A stretch of 30,010 nt of DNA from JABFXC01 sp045804265 (GTDB lineage: Bacteria; Gemmatimonadota; Gemmatimonadetes; Gemmatimonadales; Gemmatimonadaceae). Made by a program: the position numbers and the translations under genes. How positions within the stretch are numbered: the first letter of the stretch is position 1; each line of letters begins with the position of its first letter. Shown here piece by piece: positions 1 through 8,343 of this stretch. The notes below the pieces were generated by a model. It ran no database searches and was not told the DNA's origin. It was given only the letters and a program-made list of their open reading frames with translations. The stretch spans positions 1 through 30,010 of the forward strand of contig JBJMNK010000073.1 in assembly GCA_045804265.1 (NCBI GenBank), written 5' to 3'.

Positions 1-145
1 CCTCGACGCCGTTTTTTTTTTATTGCGCTGTCCGCTCTCTGCTTGCAGCTTATCGCTCGCTGCCGGCGAAACACGAGCGCGATCGCAGAGCGGAACGCAC
101 ACCATCGGAGGCGCGCAATCAATTATCTGATATCCACGTTTCGTC

Positions 146-154
146 TGTGGATAA
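146..154 (-). promoter_or_regulatory. DnaA box (perfect TTATCCACA on the minus strand)
   Basis: The plus strand reads TGTGGATAA, the reverse complement of the consensus DnaA box TTATCCACA, with no mismatch. A 7-of-9 match (ATATCCACG, 130-138) lies just upstream in the opposite orientation. Perfect boxes should be very rare in DNA this rich in GC, and this one sits in the ftsZ leader, so DnaA binding here is a reasonable inference. Confidence 0.65.
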
Positions 155-282
155 CTTCCAAGCAAGAAAGTTTGAAATCTTTTCCGAGATCGCTCGTCAC
201 CACTACGGGTATGGTCTTGGAGAAAAAAGCTGTTAGATTCGCGTCGCGCCGAAAATGTGGTTCTTCACACTCGGCGCGAGAC

Positions 283-291
283 TTATCCACA
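283..291 (+). promoter_or_regulatory. DnaA box (perfect TTATCCACA on the plus strand)
   Basis: This is an exact match to the consensus, 129 bases from the first perfect box and in opposite orientation, 81 bases before the ftsZ start codon. It could be an operator through which DnaA controls ftsZ transcription. An origin of replication is less likely because only two perfect boxes are seen and no dnaA or dnaN gene is in view. Confidence 0.65.
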
Positions 292-372
292 GCGCATCGG
301 TTCGCCGTCCTGGTCCGGACGGAACTTTCGCGATTGGCTCGCTTCCCCTCGTAGCACAGAGGCTCTTCCTCA

Positions 373-1569
373 ATGATCTTCGAATTCGAAGAGAACGCGT
401 CGCAGAATGCGCGGATGAAGGTCGTCGGCGTCGGCGGCGGTGGTGGCAACGCCGTCAACCGGATGATCGAAGAGCACCTCGAGGGAGTCGAGTTCGTCTC
501 GGTGAATACCGACGCTCAGGCGCTGCTGAGCTCCAAGTCGGACATCAAGATCCAGATCGGGAAGAAGTTGACGCGCGGCCTTGGCGCCGGCGCTCGCCCC
601 GAGATCGGCCGCCAGGCAATCGACGAGAACCGCGACGAAGTGGTCCGCGCCCTCACCGGCGCCGACCTTGTCTTCGTGACCTGCGGCATGGGTGGCGGCA
701 CCGGCACCGGCGCTGCACCGATCATCTGCGAGCTCGCTCGTGAAGTCGGCGCCCTCACCGTCGGAATCGTCACCCGCCCCTTCCTCTTCGAGGGGCGGAA
801 GCGCATGCGGCAGGCGGAGCTCGGCATCGCCGAGATGCGCAAGCACGTCGACACGATGATCGTCGTGCCTAACGAGCGGCTTCTCGCGGTAGTCGGGAAG
901 GGGATTCCGTTTCAGGACGCGCTCAAGAAGGCCGACGAAGTGCTGCTCCACGCGACGCAGGGCATCTCGTCGCTGATCAGCGTCACCGGTCTCGTGAACG
1001 TCGACTTCGCGGACGTCCGCACCGTCATGCAGGCGGGTGGCTCGGCGCTCATGGGCACCGGCATCGGCCGCGGCGAGAGCCGGGCGATGGAAGCGGCGCA
1101 GCAGGCGATCGCATCGCCGCTGCTCGACAACGTCTCCGTCTCCGGCGCGACCGGAGTGCTCGTCAACATCACCGGCGGCGCGGACCTTACCCTCGGTGAG
1201 GTCCACCAGATCAACGAGATCATTCACGACGCCGTCGGCGACGAGGCGGAGATCATCTTCGGCGCGGTCCACGAGCCGGCGATGCAGGGTGAGATTCGCG
1301 TCACCGTCATCGCGACCGGCTTCGACAAGGCGATGCAGCTTGGCGGCCCAACCTCCGAGCCGGTGACTGCACCGAAAGGCGCACCGGTGATCCCGTTCCC
1401 GAGCCGGCCGCAGCGCGTGAGCTCGGTGACGCCGAGGGCGACGCCGTCGTCTGACATTCCGAGACGCGGCAACACGCCACTGCCAGCGCAGCCACAGGCT
1501 CCGCAGGCGCCGTCGCAGGATCTCTCCGACATGGAGATCCCGACGTTCATTCGGAGGCAGATGGATTGA
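373..1569 (+). CDS. ftsZ: Cell division protein FtsZ
   Basis: FtsZ is the tubulin-like GTPase that polymerises into the Z ring at midcell and recruits the division machinery. The 398-residue protein has the N-terminal GTP-binding fold with the tubulin signature GGGTGTG (107-113) and the GTPase-activating T7 loop NVDFADV (209-215). After the second domain comes a short Pro/Ala-rich linker and then the conserved C-terminal peptide MEIPTFIRRQMD, which in the family binds FtsA and other membrane anchors. Length is normal. The ATG start is preceded by AGAGG ten bases upstream and gives a normal N-terminus. The gene follows a leader with DnaA boxes. Its stop overlaps the TTG start of the next gene (TTGA), so the two are translationally coupled. 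No ftsA is visible in the window. Confidence 0.98.
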   Translation: MIFEFEENASQNARMKVVGVGGGGGNAVNRMIEEHLEGVEFVSVNTDAQALLSSKSDIKIQIGKKLTRGLGAGARPEIGRQAIDENRDEVVRALTGADLVFVTCGMGGGTGTGAAPIICELAREVGALTVGIVTRPFLFEGRKRMRQAELGIAEMRKHVDTMIVVPNERLLAVVGKGIPFQDALKKADEVLLHATQGISSLISVTGLVNVDFADVRTVMQAGGSALMGTGIGRGESRAMEAAQQAIASPLLDNVSVSGATGVLVNITGGADLTLGEVHQINEIIHDAVGDEAEIIFGAVHEPAMQGEIRVTVIATGFDKAMQLGGPTSEPVTAPKGAPVIPFPSRPQRVSSVTPRATPSSDIPRRGNTPLPAQPQAPQAPSQDLSDMEIPTFIRRQMD

Positions 1570-2828
1570 AGACCTGGGCTGCACGAACCGGTACCTACGC
1601 GGTGGTGGCGATGCTCGCCGCCGCCGCGCTGCGTTTTACTCCCGCGGTGAACGCGCCCGCGCCCGGCCGCCTGCTCGTCGCGCCGCCGTCGCCGGCCGTG
1701 CAGGCCCTCATCTCGCGCACCGACACGCTCGCCCGTGGTGAGACCATCGTCGGCGTCCTCGGTCGCGGCGGAGTGTCCGAGGTGATCGCGCGTGAGGCGC
1801 TCGCCGCGGCGAAGATGCTCGACCCGCGAAAGGTCCCAGCCGGAATGCCGATCACCGTCAGCTCGACGGCGGACGACTCGGTTCCCTCCGAGATCGTCTT
1901 TCATCTCGCCGTCGATCACCTCGTCCGCCTGACGCACACCGATGCCGGCTGGGTCGGCGACGAGCAGCGTCTTCCCTGGACGACCGACACGCTCACCGTC
2001 GCCGGCCGGATCTCCTCGACGCTCTACGATGCGCTCGATTCGGCCGCGACCGGGGTCCTCCCCGGCGCTGCGCGCGCCGAGCTGGCGTGGACGCTCGCCG
2101 ACATCTACGAGTACCGGATCGACATGAGCCGCGACCTCCAGGTCGGCGATGAGTTCCGGATGGTCGTCGAGCGCCAGCGCGGACCCGGCGGCGCGGTGCG
2201 CGTGGGGAACATCCTCGCCGCGTCGTTCACGAATGACGGCGAGACCGTCGAGGCGGTGCGCTTCGACAGCAAGGCCGTCTCGGGATCGTACTTCGACGGC
2301 GACGGCAAGTCGCTGCGTGCACCATTCCTGCGCGCGCCGCTTTCCTTCCGTCGCATCTCGAGCGTGTTCGGCATGCGCAAGCATCCGATCCTCGGCATCG
2401 TCCGCGGTCACATGGGGACGGACTACGCCGCGAACGCGGGGACTCCGGTGCGCGCTGTCGGCGACGCGACGGTGATCTTCGCCGGATGGAAGGGCGGCTA
2501 CGGCAACATGGTCATCCTCCGCCATCGCAACGGCTACGTGACGCGTCACGGGCACCTGCGCGGCTTCGCCGCCGGGCTTCGCGTCGGCAAGCACGTCGCG
2601 ATCGGCGAGACGATCGGCTACGTCGGCACCACGGGACTCTCGACCGGGCCGCACCTGCACTTCGAGGTGCTCGTCAACGGCGTGCAGAAGGATCCACGGG
2701 TCGCGCTGCGCGTGAAGGGCGGCGAGCCGATTCCCTCGGGCGAACGTGCGCGCTTCCTCGCCCAGCGCGAGGAGATGGTGGCGCTGCTCGACCGCGCGCC
2801 TAACGGCCAGCAGCTCGCGCTGCGCTGA
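1566..2828 (+). CDS. M23-family murein metallopeptidase
   Basis: This is a predicted periplasmic, membrane-anchored peptidase that cuts peptidoglycan cross-links, or an EnvC-like amidase activator if inactive. The catalytic residues look intact: H282-x3-D286 in HMGTD and HLHFE (H363, H365) form the LytM zinc site, with another histidine pair in RHGH (328, 330). Residues 10-30 are a signal anchor. Residues about 50-100 resemble the LysM-like/OapA region of MepM-type enzymes, followed by a beta-rich domain before the C-terminal M23 domain (about 265-385). I chose the TTG start because GGAGG (1553-1557) lies 8 bases upstream and the codon overlaps the ftsZ stop. Coupling to ftsZ suggests a role in septal wall splitting; that is inference. 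Confidence 0.9.
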   Translation: MKTWAARTGTYAVVAMLAAAALRFTPAVNAPAPGRLLVAPPSPAVQALISRTDTLARGETIVGVLGRGGVSEVIAREALAAAKMLDPRKVPAGMPITVSSTADDSVPSEIVFHLAVDHLVRLTHTDAGWVGDEQRLPWTTDTLTVAGRISSTLYDALDSAATGVLPGAARAELAWTLADIYEYRIDMSRDLQVGDEFRMVVERQRGPGGAVRVGNILAASFTNDGETVEAVRFDSKAVSGSYFDGDGKSLRAPFLRAPLSFRRISSVFGMRKHPILGIVRGHMGTDYAANAGTPVRAVGDATVIFAGWKGGYGNMVILRHRNGYVTRHGHLRGFAAGLRVGKHVAIGETIGYVGTTGLSTGPHLHFEVLVNGVQKDPRVALRVKGGEPIPSGERARFLAQREEMVALLDRAPNGQQLALR

Positions 2829-2857
2829 CGCAGCACGTGTAACATGGCCAGGCGAGC

Positions 2858-4711
2858 GTGATCTCCTGGATCAGTGCGGCGATCATCGGTCTGATGATCG
2901 CCGCACTGCATTACGGCCGCTCGCTCCGCGACGCGCCGGGCGCGGGCAGCGCGCGCGTCGGCGGCCGGCGCATCGACCCGCGATGGGTCGCGGCGATTCT
3001 CCGTGCACTGGCCGCGATGCTCATCGCGGCGATGGTGCTCGCGGCACCTTCGGGGCGCGCCACTCCTGCGCGTCCGCTGGTCGTCCTCGACGTGTCCACG
3101 AGCTGGACGCGCGCCGATCCCGCTCGCGGCCGTTGGGCACGAGCGGTCGCGACGACCCGCTCACTCGCGGCCGGCGATTCGATTCTCCTCTTCGGCGACT
3201 CCGTGCGCGGCAGCGATGCGGTACCGCTCGCGCCGCGCGACGAGCACTCGGCGATCGGTCCCGTTCTCGATGCAGCGCGCGATGCGCACCGGCAGCTGAT
3301 GATCGTGAGCGATGGCGAGTTCACCGGAGGTGCGACGTTGCCGCCTGGCACCCGACTGACGACGATCGCCGGCGGGTCGGCGATCGACGCGGCGATCGCG
3401 ACGATCGACGCGCCGGAGCGGGTGGCACCCGGCGACACGATTTCGCTGCGCGTGACAGTACGTGCCGGAAGCCGGCCGGTCGCGGCGGCGACAGTGAACA
3501 TCGGCTTCGCCAGCGGTCCCTCGACTATCGTGCGGCTCCCACCGTTAGGCGCGTTCGCCGAGGGCGAGGCCGTGGCTCGCCTCGTCGCCCCGCGCGGCGA
3601 ACGCGACGAGCTGCTCCGCGCGGCGGTGGCCACCGCCGGCGACGCCGAGCCGCGCAACGACACGCTGGCGACGATCGTCGAGATCACTCGCGTCCCGGCG
3701 GCGGTGCTGGTCTCATCTTCGCCTGATCCCGACGCCCGCGCCGCACTCGAGGCGTTGTCCGGCGCGCTGGTCGCGCGCCCGCGCGGGTTCTATCAGGTAG
3801 CGCCGGGCGCGTGGCGCGATGCGACGACGCTGCGCGCGGTGAGTGCGGGCGAAGTACGCGCCGTCGCACAGGCGGCGCCGCTCCTCGTGCTTCACGGCGA
3901 CACCGCGATCCTCGGCGCGCCGGCGCAGGTGGCCCGCTCGGCCGTCGTGCTCATGGTGCCGGGGGACGCGACCGATGTGGAGTGGCGCGCAACGAGCGGC
4001 GATCCATCGCCGCTCGCGCCGTCGCTGGCCGGGATCGCCTGGGACAGCATCCCTCCCGTCGAACTTCCCGCGGTCGCGCCGCGGGGCGAGTGGACCGCGC
4101 TCGCGGCGAGGAGCGTCGGTGTCGCGAGCCGCGCCGTCGTCGTCGGAGGAGAAGCAGCAGGCCATCGTCGGCTGGTGGTGGCGGCGAGTGGTTTGTGGCG
4201 CTGGCGGGCCCGTGGCGGCCCGTCGCGCGATGCCTACGACGCGCTCTGGGGCGCGATCGCCGACTGGACGACCAACACGCCCGTCGACGTGCGCGCGGCA
4301 CTCCCGGCGCGTCGCTGGCTCCGCGCGGGCGACCCGGTCGAGTGGATCCGCACAGGCACTGACTCGGTGGTTGCGATGACGCTCCGCCGATCCGGGGCGG
4401 GCGTCGCCGCCACTGACACCGCGGGTCGCGAGCTGACGCTCCACTTTCCCGGAGGCGCCCGCACCACCACCAGCCCGTCGCTCAATCCCGGCGTCTACGT
4501 CGCCGCGATGCGTGGCGGCAGTACGTCGTTCGTCGTGAACGGCTCGTCGGAACTGCTCCCCACTCGTCCGGCGAACCACGAGGTTGCGCGCGGCGGCGGG
4601 CCGGGTGGCCTGCCCGCTCCGCCGCTCGGCGCGCGATGGTGGCCGTACGTCCTCGCGCTCGCCGCGCTCTGCGGCGAATGGATCATCCGCCGGCGCGCCG
4701 GGCTACGCTGA
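2858..4711 (+). CDS. Membrane protein with VWA-like domain, function unknown
   Basis: The 617-residue protein begins with two membrane segments (about 2-20 and 43-63), then a von Willebrand A-like domain. A DxSxS metal-site motif is visible at D78-S80-S82, and VSDGEF (150-155) matches a later strand of this fold. The middle is a long Ala/Val/Arg-rich extracytoplasmic region with beta-sandwich character, and a membrane segment near 595-610 is followed by a basic tail. This layout resembles the BatA-like or glutamine-amidotransferase-like membrane proteins of Bacteroidota and Planctomycetota, but I cannot name a specific family. The start is GTG, 29 bases after the M23 gene. Its place between murein and secretion genes suggests an envelope role. 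Confidence 0.65.
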   Translation: MISWISAAIIGLMIAALHYGRSLRDAPGAGSARVGGRRIDPRWVAAILRALAAMLIAAMVLAAPSGRATPARPLVVLDVSTSWTRADPARGRWARAVATTRSLAAGDSILLFGDSVRGSDAVPLAPRDEHSAIGPVLDAARDAHRQLMIVSDGEFTGGATLPPGTRLTTIAGGSAIDAAIATIDAPERVAPGDTISLRVTVRAGSRPVAAATVNIGFASGPSTIVRLPPLGAFAEGEAVARLVAPRGERDELLRAAVATAGDAEPRNDTLATIVEITRVPAAVLVSSSPDPDARAALEALSGALVARPRGFYQVAPGAWRDATTLRAVSAGEVRAVAQAAPLLVLHGDTAILGAPAQVARSAVVLMVPGDATDVEWRATSGDPSPLAPSLAGIAWDSIPPVELPAVAPRGEWTALAARSVGVASRAVVVGGEAAGHRRLVVAASGLWRWRARGGPSRDAYDALWGAIADWTTNTPVDVRAALPARRWLRAGDPVEWIRTGTDSVVAMTLRRSGAGVAATDTAGRELTLHFPGGARTTTSPSLNPGVYVAAMRGGSTSFVVNGSSELLPTRPANHEVARGGGPGGLPAPPLGARWWPYVLALAALCGEWIIRRRAGLR

Positions 4712-4738
4712 CTTCGGAGCGGGCGCTAACTTTCGCCG

Positions 4739-5671
4739 ATGCGCCTTCTTCGCAAGTCGGGTGACGTCCCGAAACGCTCGCTCTGGGATCGAATCAAGGA
4801 CGTCGCCCTCACCGACGTCGGCGTCATCGTGCGGGGCGGCGTCGCGGCGGGGTCGCTCGAGAAGCTCGAGGAGATGCTGCTCGAGGCCGACTTCGGCGTA
4901 CCGACCACGCTGCGCCTCGTCGCCGACGTCGAGCGCGCCGCGCAGCGCGGCTTCGTCAAGACGGAGGACCAGTTCCGCGAGGCGCTGCGCCAGGGTGTCG
5001 AGGACGCGCTCAGGGCCGGCAACAGCGACCCATCGCTCCGCGCCGCGCCTAACGGTCCGACGGTCGTCCTCGTGATCGGCGTCAACGGGGCCGGGAAGAC
5101 CACGTTCATCGGCAAGCTGGCCGCGCGCTATCGCCACGAGGGGAAGCGCGTGCTCGTCGGCGCCGGCGACACCTTTCGCGCCGGCGCGATCGACCAGCTT
5201 CGCGTCTGGGCCGAGCGCTCGGGAGCGGAGTTCGTCGGCGGCAAGCCCGGGGGCGACCCCGCGGCGGTGGCCTTCGATGCGATCGACGCCGCGGTCACGC
5301 GCAACGTGGACGTCGCCATCATCGACACCGCCGGCCGGCTGCATTCGAACGACGACCTCATGACGGAGCTGAAGAAAGTCGCGCGCGTCGTGGCCAAGCG
5401 CATGCCTGACGCGCCGCACGAGACGCTGCTCGTGCTCGACGGCACGATCGGGCAGAACGCGATCTCGCAGGCGAAGACCTTCTCGGCGGCGGTGCCCGTC
5501 AGCGGCATCGTCGTCACCAAGCTCGATGGCAGCGCCCGCGGCGGCGTCGTCGTCGCGGTGCACGAGGCGATCGACGACCCGGTCAAGTTCGTCGGCACCG
5601 GCGAAGGAGTGGACGACCTCGCGCCGTTCGACGCGGCCGACTTCTCGGCGGCGCTGCTCGCCGACGACTGA
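4739..5671 (+). CDS. ftsY: Signal recognition particle receptor FtsY
   Basis: FtsY is the SRP-GTPase receptor that docks ribosome-nascent chain-SRP complexes at the SecYEG translocon. The 310-residue protein is the N and G domains only: helical N domain (about 15-95), P-loop GVNGAGKTT (114-122), DTFRAGA (144-150), DTAGR (196-200) and TKLDG (260-264). The long acidic A domain of E. coli FtsY is absent, as in many non-proteobacterial homologues. A short basic N-terminus (RLLRKSGDVPKRS) probably binds membrane lipid. The ATG lies 27 bases after the preceding gene, and the stop overlaps the recG start as TGATG, so the two genes are coupled. Confidence 0.97.
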   Translation: MRLLRKSGDVPKRSLWDRIKDVALTDVGVIVRGGVAAGSLEKLEEMLLEADFGVPTTLRLVADVERAAQRGFVKTEDQFREALRQGVEDALRAGNSDPSLRAAPNGPTVVLVIGVNGAGKTTFIGKLAARYRHEGKRVLVGAGDTFRAGAIDQLRVWAERSGAEFVGGKPGGDPAAVAFDAIDAAVTRNVDVAIIDTAGRLHSNDDLMTELKKVARVVAKRMPDAPHETLLVLDGTIGQNAISQAKTFSAAVPVSGIVVTKLDGSARGGVVVAVHEAIDDPVKFVGTGEGVDDLAPFDAADFSAALLADD

Positions 5672-7770
5672 TGGCGATCGAACGGGGGCGCCCGCCCGGG
5701 TCGGCGCGGATCGCCCTCGACACGCCAGTCACCTACCTCAAGGGCGTTGGTCCGGTGCGGGCCGAGGCGCTGCGACGGTTAGGCATCGTCACCGCCGGCG
5801 ACCTGCTGTATCACGCGCCGCACCGCTACGAGGACGCCAGCACCGTCGCGCAGATCTCGACGCTCGAGCCGGGGATGCAGGCGACGATCATCGGGCGTGT
5901 CGTCTCCAAGGGCGTGCTGCCGACGCGAAAGGGGCTGCGCATCTTCCAGGCGGTGGTTCGCGACGCGAGCGGCTTGATCGAGGCGGCGTGGCCGGGGCAG
6001 CCGTACCTCGATCGCACGATCGAGAAGGGCGACGTGCTGCTGCTCAGTGGCCAGGTCCGCTTCTTCCACGGCCGCCAGCTCCTCCCGCGCGAGATGGTCA
6101 ACCTCGGCGACGAGGACGAGGGTACGGCGCAGGGCCGCGTGCTCTCGGTCTATCCCGCCACCGAGGGGCTCGGCTTCAAGGTCATCCGCGGCCTCCTCGA
6201 CACGCATCTCGACACGCTGCTCCCGCTGGTGAAGGAGACGCTGCCTGACGACGTGCTGGCACCGGCGCGCGTGCCGCCGTTGCCCGAGGCGCTGCGGATG
6301 GTCCATCGCCCGTCATCGTTAGGCGAGGCGATGAACGGGCGGGCCAGGCTCGCCTACGAGGAGCTGCTCTTCGTCCAGATCCTGCAGCGGCGGGCGAACG
6401 CGATCGCCCGCTCCGAGCGCGCCGGCATCACCTTCGAGAACAAGCGGCTGTTGACGACGCAGCTGCGCAAGTTGCTGCCGTGGGAGCTGACGGGCGCGCA
6501 GACGCGCGCGCTGCGCGAGATCGTCGCCGACATGACCAGCTCGCGCCGAATGCATCGCCTGCTGCAGGGCGACGTCGGCAGCGGGAAGACGATCGTCGCG
6601 CTCTTCGCCGCGCTGCTGGCGATGGAGAACGGCTGGCAGGCCGCGATCATGGCCCCGACCGAGCTGCTCGCCGAACAGCACTTCCGGACGATGTCGGCGC
6701 TGCTTGCGCCGTTAGGCAGCGCGCCGGTGCTTCTGACCGGCAGCCTGTCGGCGCCCGAGCGGCGCGACGCGCTGGCCCGCATCGCCGGCGGCGAGCCGTT
6801 GCTGGCGATCGGCACGCACGCGCTCGTCCAGCAGGGCGCGATCTTCGGGAAGCTGGGCTTCGTCGCGATCGACGAGCAGCACCGGTTCGGCGTCGAACAG
6901 CGGAAGGCGCTCATGTCGAAGGGCGAGGCTCCCGACACGCTGTTGATGACGGCGACGCCGATCCCTCGCTCGCTCGCGCTGACGATGTATGGTGACCTCG
7001 ACGTCAGCATCCTCGACGAGCGTCCGCCGGGACGGCAGCCGATCGCGACCGCGCTCCGGGGCGAGAGTCACCGCGCGCGCATCATGCAGTTCGTCGAGCG
7101 CGAGGTCGCGAAGGGACGGCAGGCGTACATCGTCTACCCGCTCGTCGAGGAGTCGGAGAAGGTCGACCTCAAGGCGGCGACGGTGGAGTTCGAGTCGCTC
7201 GCCGTCGGCCCGTTCGCCGGCCGCCGCCTCGCGCTCCTCCACGGGCGCATTCCCGCCGAGGAGCGCGACGCGACCATGCGCCGCTTCCGCGACGGCGCCA
7301 TCGACGTCCTCGTCGCGACGACGGTGATCGAAGTGGGCATCGACGTGCCTAACGCGACGGTGATGGTCATCGAGCACCCCGAGCGCTTCGGCTTGTCGCA
7401 GCTCCACCAGCTGCGTGGGCGCGTCGGTCGCGGCGGCGAACAGAGCTACTGCGTGCTCCTCGGCGACGTCGGCGACGAAGCCCGCGCGCGCCTCGACGTC
7501 TTCGTCGGCACCGAGGACGGCTTCGAGATCGCGCGCGCCGACCTCTCGCTGCGCGGGATGGGCGACCTGTTCGGCGCGCGGCAGAGCGGGGAGCAGACCT
7601 TCCGCATCGCCGACCCGATCCGCGACGAGGCGTTGAACGAGATCGCCCGTGAGGCCGCCGACAAGCTGCTCACCGCCGACCCCGAGCTGGAGCAGAAGCA
7701 GCACGCCCCACTGCGTGTCGCGCTCCAGGGCCGCTATGCCCGCGCGCTGGAGCTGTTCCGGGTGGGGTGA
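5671..7770 (+). CDS. recG: ATP-dependent DNA helicase RecG
   Basis: RecG is a superfamily 2 helicase that remodels stalled replication forks and Holliday junctions. The 699-residue protein has an N-terminal wedge/OB domain (about 60-160) that splits the fork, then the helicase core: Walker A GDVGSGKT (300-307), Walker B DEQH (401-404), TATPIPR (427-433) and motif VI GRVGRG (583-588). The C-terminal TRG region follows. Length is normal. It overlaps the ftsY stop (TGATG). Its own stop directly abuts the stop of the convergent lipoprotein gene with no intergenic base, leaving no room for a dedicated terminator between them. Confidence 0.97.
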   Translation: MAIERGRPPGSARIALDTPVTYLKGVGPVRAEALRRLGIVTAGDLLYHAPHRYEDASTVAQISTLEPGMQATIIGRVVSKGVLPTRKGLRIFQAVVRDASGLIEAAWPGQPYLDRTIEKGDVLLLSGQVRFFHGRQLLPREMVNLGDEDEGTAQGRVLSVYPATEGLGFKVIRGLLDTHLDTLLPLVKETLPDDVLAPARVPPLPEALRMVHRPSSLGEAMNGRARLAYEELLFVQILQRRANAIARSERAGITFENKRLLTTQLRKLLPWELTGAQTRALREIVADMTSSRRMHRLLQGDVGSGKTIVALFAALLAMENGWQAAIMAPTELLAEQHFRTMSALLAPLGSAPVLLTGSLSAPERRDALARIAGGEPLLAIGTHALVQQGAIFGKLGFVAIDEQHRFGVEQRKALMSKGEAPDTLLMTATPIPRSLALTMYGDLDVSILDERPPGRQPIATALRGESHRARIMQFVEREVAKGRQAYIVYPLVEESEKVDLKAATVEFESLAVGPFAGRRLALLHGRIPAEERDATMRRFRDGAIDVLVATTVIEVGIDVPNATVMVIEHPERFGLSQLHQLRGRVGRGGEQSYCVLLGDVGDEARARLDVFVGTEDGFEIARADLSLRGMGDLFGARQSGEQTFRIADPIRDEALNEIAREAADKLLTADPELEQKQHAPLRVALQGRYARALELFRVG

Positions 7771-8343
7771 TTACGGTTTCGGCGCCGCGAGCCGGCGCTT
7801 GATGCGCTCCAGCTCGTCCTTCGTCGCCTGCAGCTCATCGCGCAGCTTCTTGACCTCTTCGTCGCGTGTGGCGGCCGCGGCCTCGTCGGGCTTCTGCGCG
7901 CTGAGCGCGCGATCGAGCGACGACAGCTGCACCGCGATCCGTCGCAGCGTCGTCGCCTCGCCGCGATGCGTGGCGTTGGGCGCGGCAAGGTAGCGGTCCA
8001 GCGCGGCGATCGCGTCGCGCGTGCTCGCGTCCTTGTTGGCCGGATCGAGCTTGTAGACGGCGCGCCAGTATCCGCTCTCGAGCGCCGCGGGAGTGTTGGG
8101 GTGCGCGGCGGCGAAGTCGGACAGCGTCTTGTCGGCGTCGGCGAAGGCGCCGCGGTCGGCCGCTCCCTGCGCGGCGAGGTAAGCGGCCGGCCACTCCCGC
8201 TCGGCGGCGGGGAGCATGAACTTCGGCCGGTGGACGCACCCCGTCGCGATCAGCATCACGGCGCCGGCGACGAGCGTCAGGCGCCGGCCATGCGTCATCG
8301 CCGTTAGGCGCCTCACGGCGGTGCCGCGCGCGACGCGTCTCAC
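7771..8343 (-). CDS. Small lipoprotein paired with a sensor kinase (QseG-like arrangement)
   Basis: The sequence shows a lipoprotein signal, ending MLIATGC, then about 160 residues with TPR-like helices (around DKTLSDFAAAHPNTPAALES) and a charged C-terminal coiled coil (EEVKKLRDELQATKDELERI). I give the GTG start because it overlaps the kinase stop (GTGA) and has a GAGGGGG sequence 7 bases upstream. An internal ATG at 8298 would give a cleaner signal peptide (MTHGRRLTLVAG) and is a serious alternative. A lipoprotein gene immediately after a HAMP-type sensor kinase recalls QseE/GlrK with QseG, but sequence similarity to QseG was not checked. It may modulate the kinase from the periplasm. Confidence 0.7.
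   Translation of the reverse strand: MRRVARGTAVRRLTAMTHGRRLTLVAGAVMLIATGCVHRPKFMLPAAEREWPAAYLAAQGAADRGAFADADKTLSDFAAAHPNTPAALESGYWRAVYKLDPANKDASTRDAIAALDRYLAAPNATHRGEATTLRRIAVQLSSLDRALSAQKPDEAAAATRDEEVKKLRDELQATKDELERIKRRLAAPKP

Larger units (their letters stand above)
1..372. other. Gene-free leader upstream of ftsZ
   Basis: I see no convincing gene here. The region is clearly richer in A and T than the rest of the window. It starts with a run of ten T (12-21) that could be the tail of a terminator whose stem lies outside the window, or a slippage tract. It holds two perfect DnaA boxes (146-154 and 283-291) and a weaker one (130-138). The weak box and the first perfect box face each other, so TATCCAC (131-137) and GTGGATA (147-153) can form a small hairpin. 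A possible extended -10 (TG at 231, TAGATT at 234-239) has no good -35. A Shine-Dalgarno-like AGAGG (358-362) lies 10 bases before the ftsZ start. The likely role is the ftsZ promoter region; the upstream neighbour is not visible. Confidence 0.6.

Noticed and set aside
43..354. 103-codon open frame in the ftsZ leader
   Set aside because: Composition is unlike the neighbouring genes, no recognisable motif, no Shine-Dalgarno, and it runs through the DnaA boxes and the ftsZ leader.
1..372. Chromosomal origin of replication
   Set aside because: Only two perfect DnaA boxes and no dnaA, dnaN or rpmH nearby; a regulated ftsZ promoter explains the data with less.
370..1584. Long minus-strand frame opposite ftsZ
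   Set aside because: It is the antisense shadow of a certain ftsZ gene; its protein is Arg/Asp/His-rich and low in motif content, as expected in high-GC DNA. Many similar shadows over other genes were dropped for the same reason.
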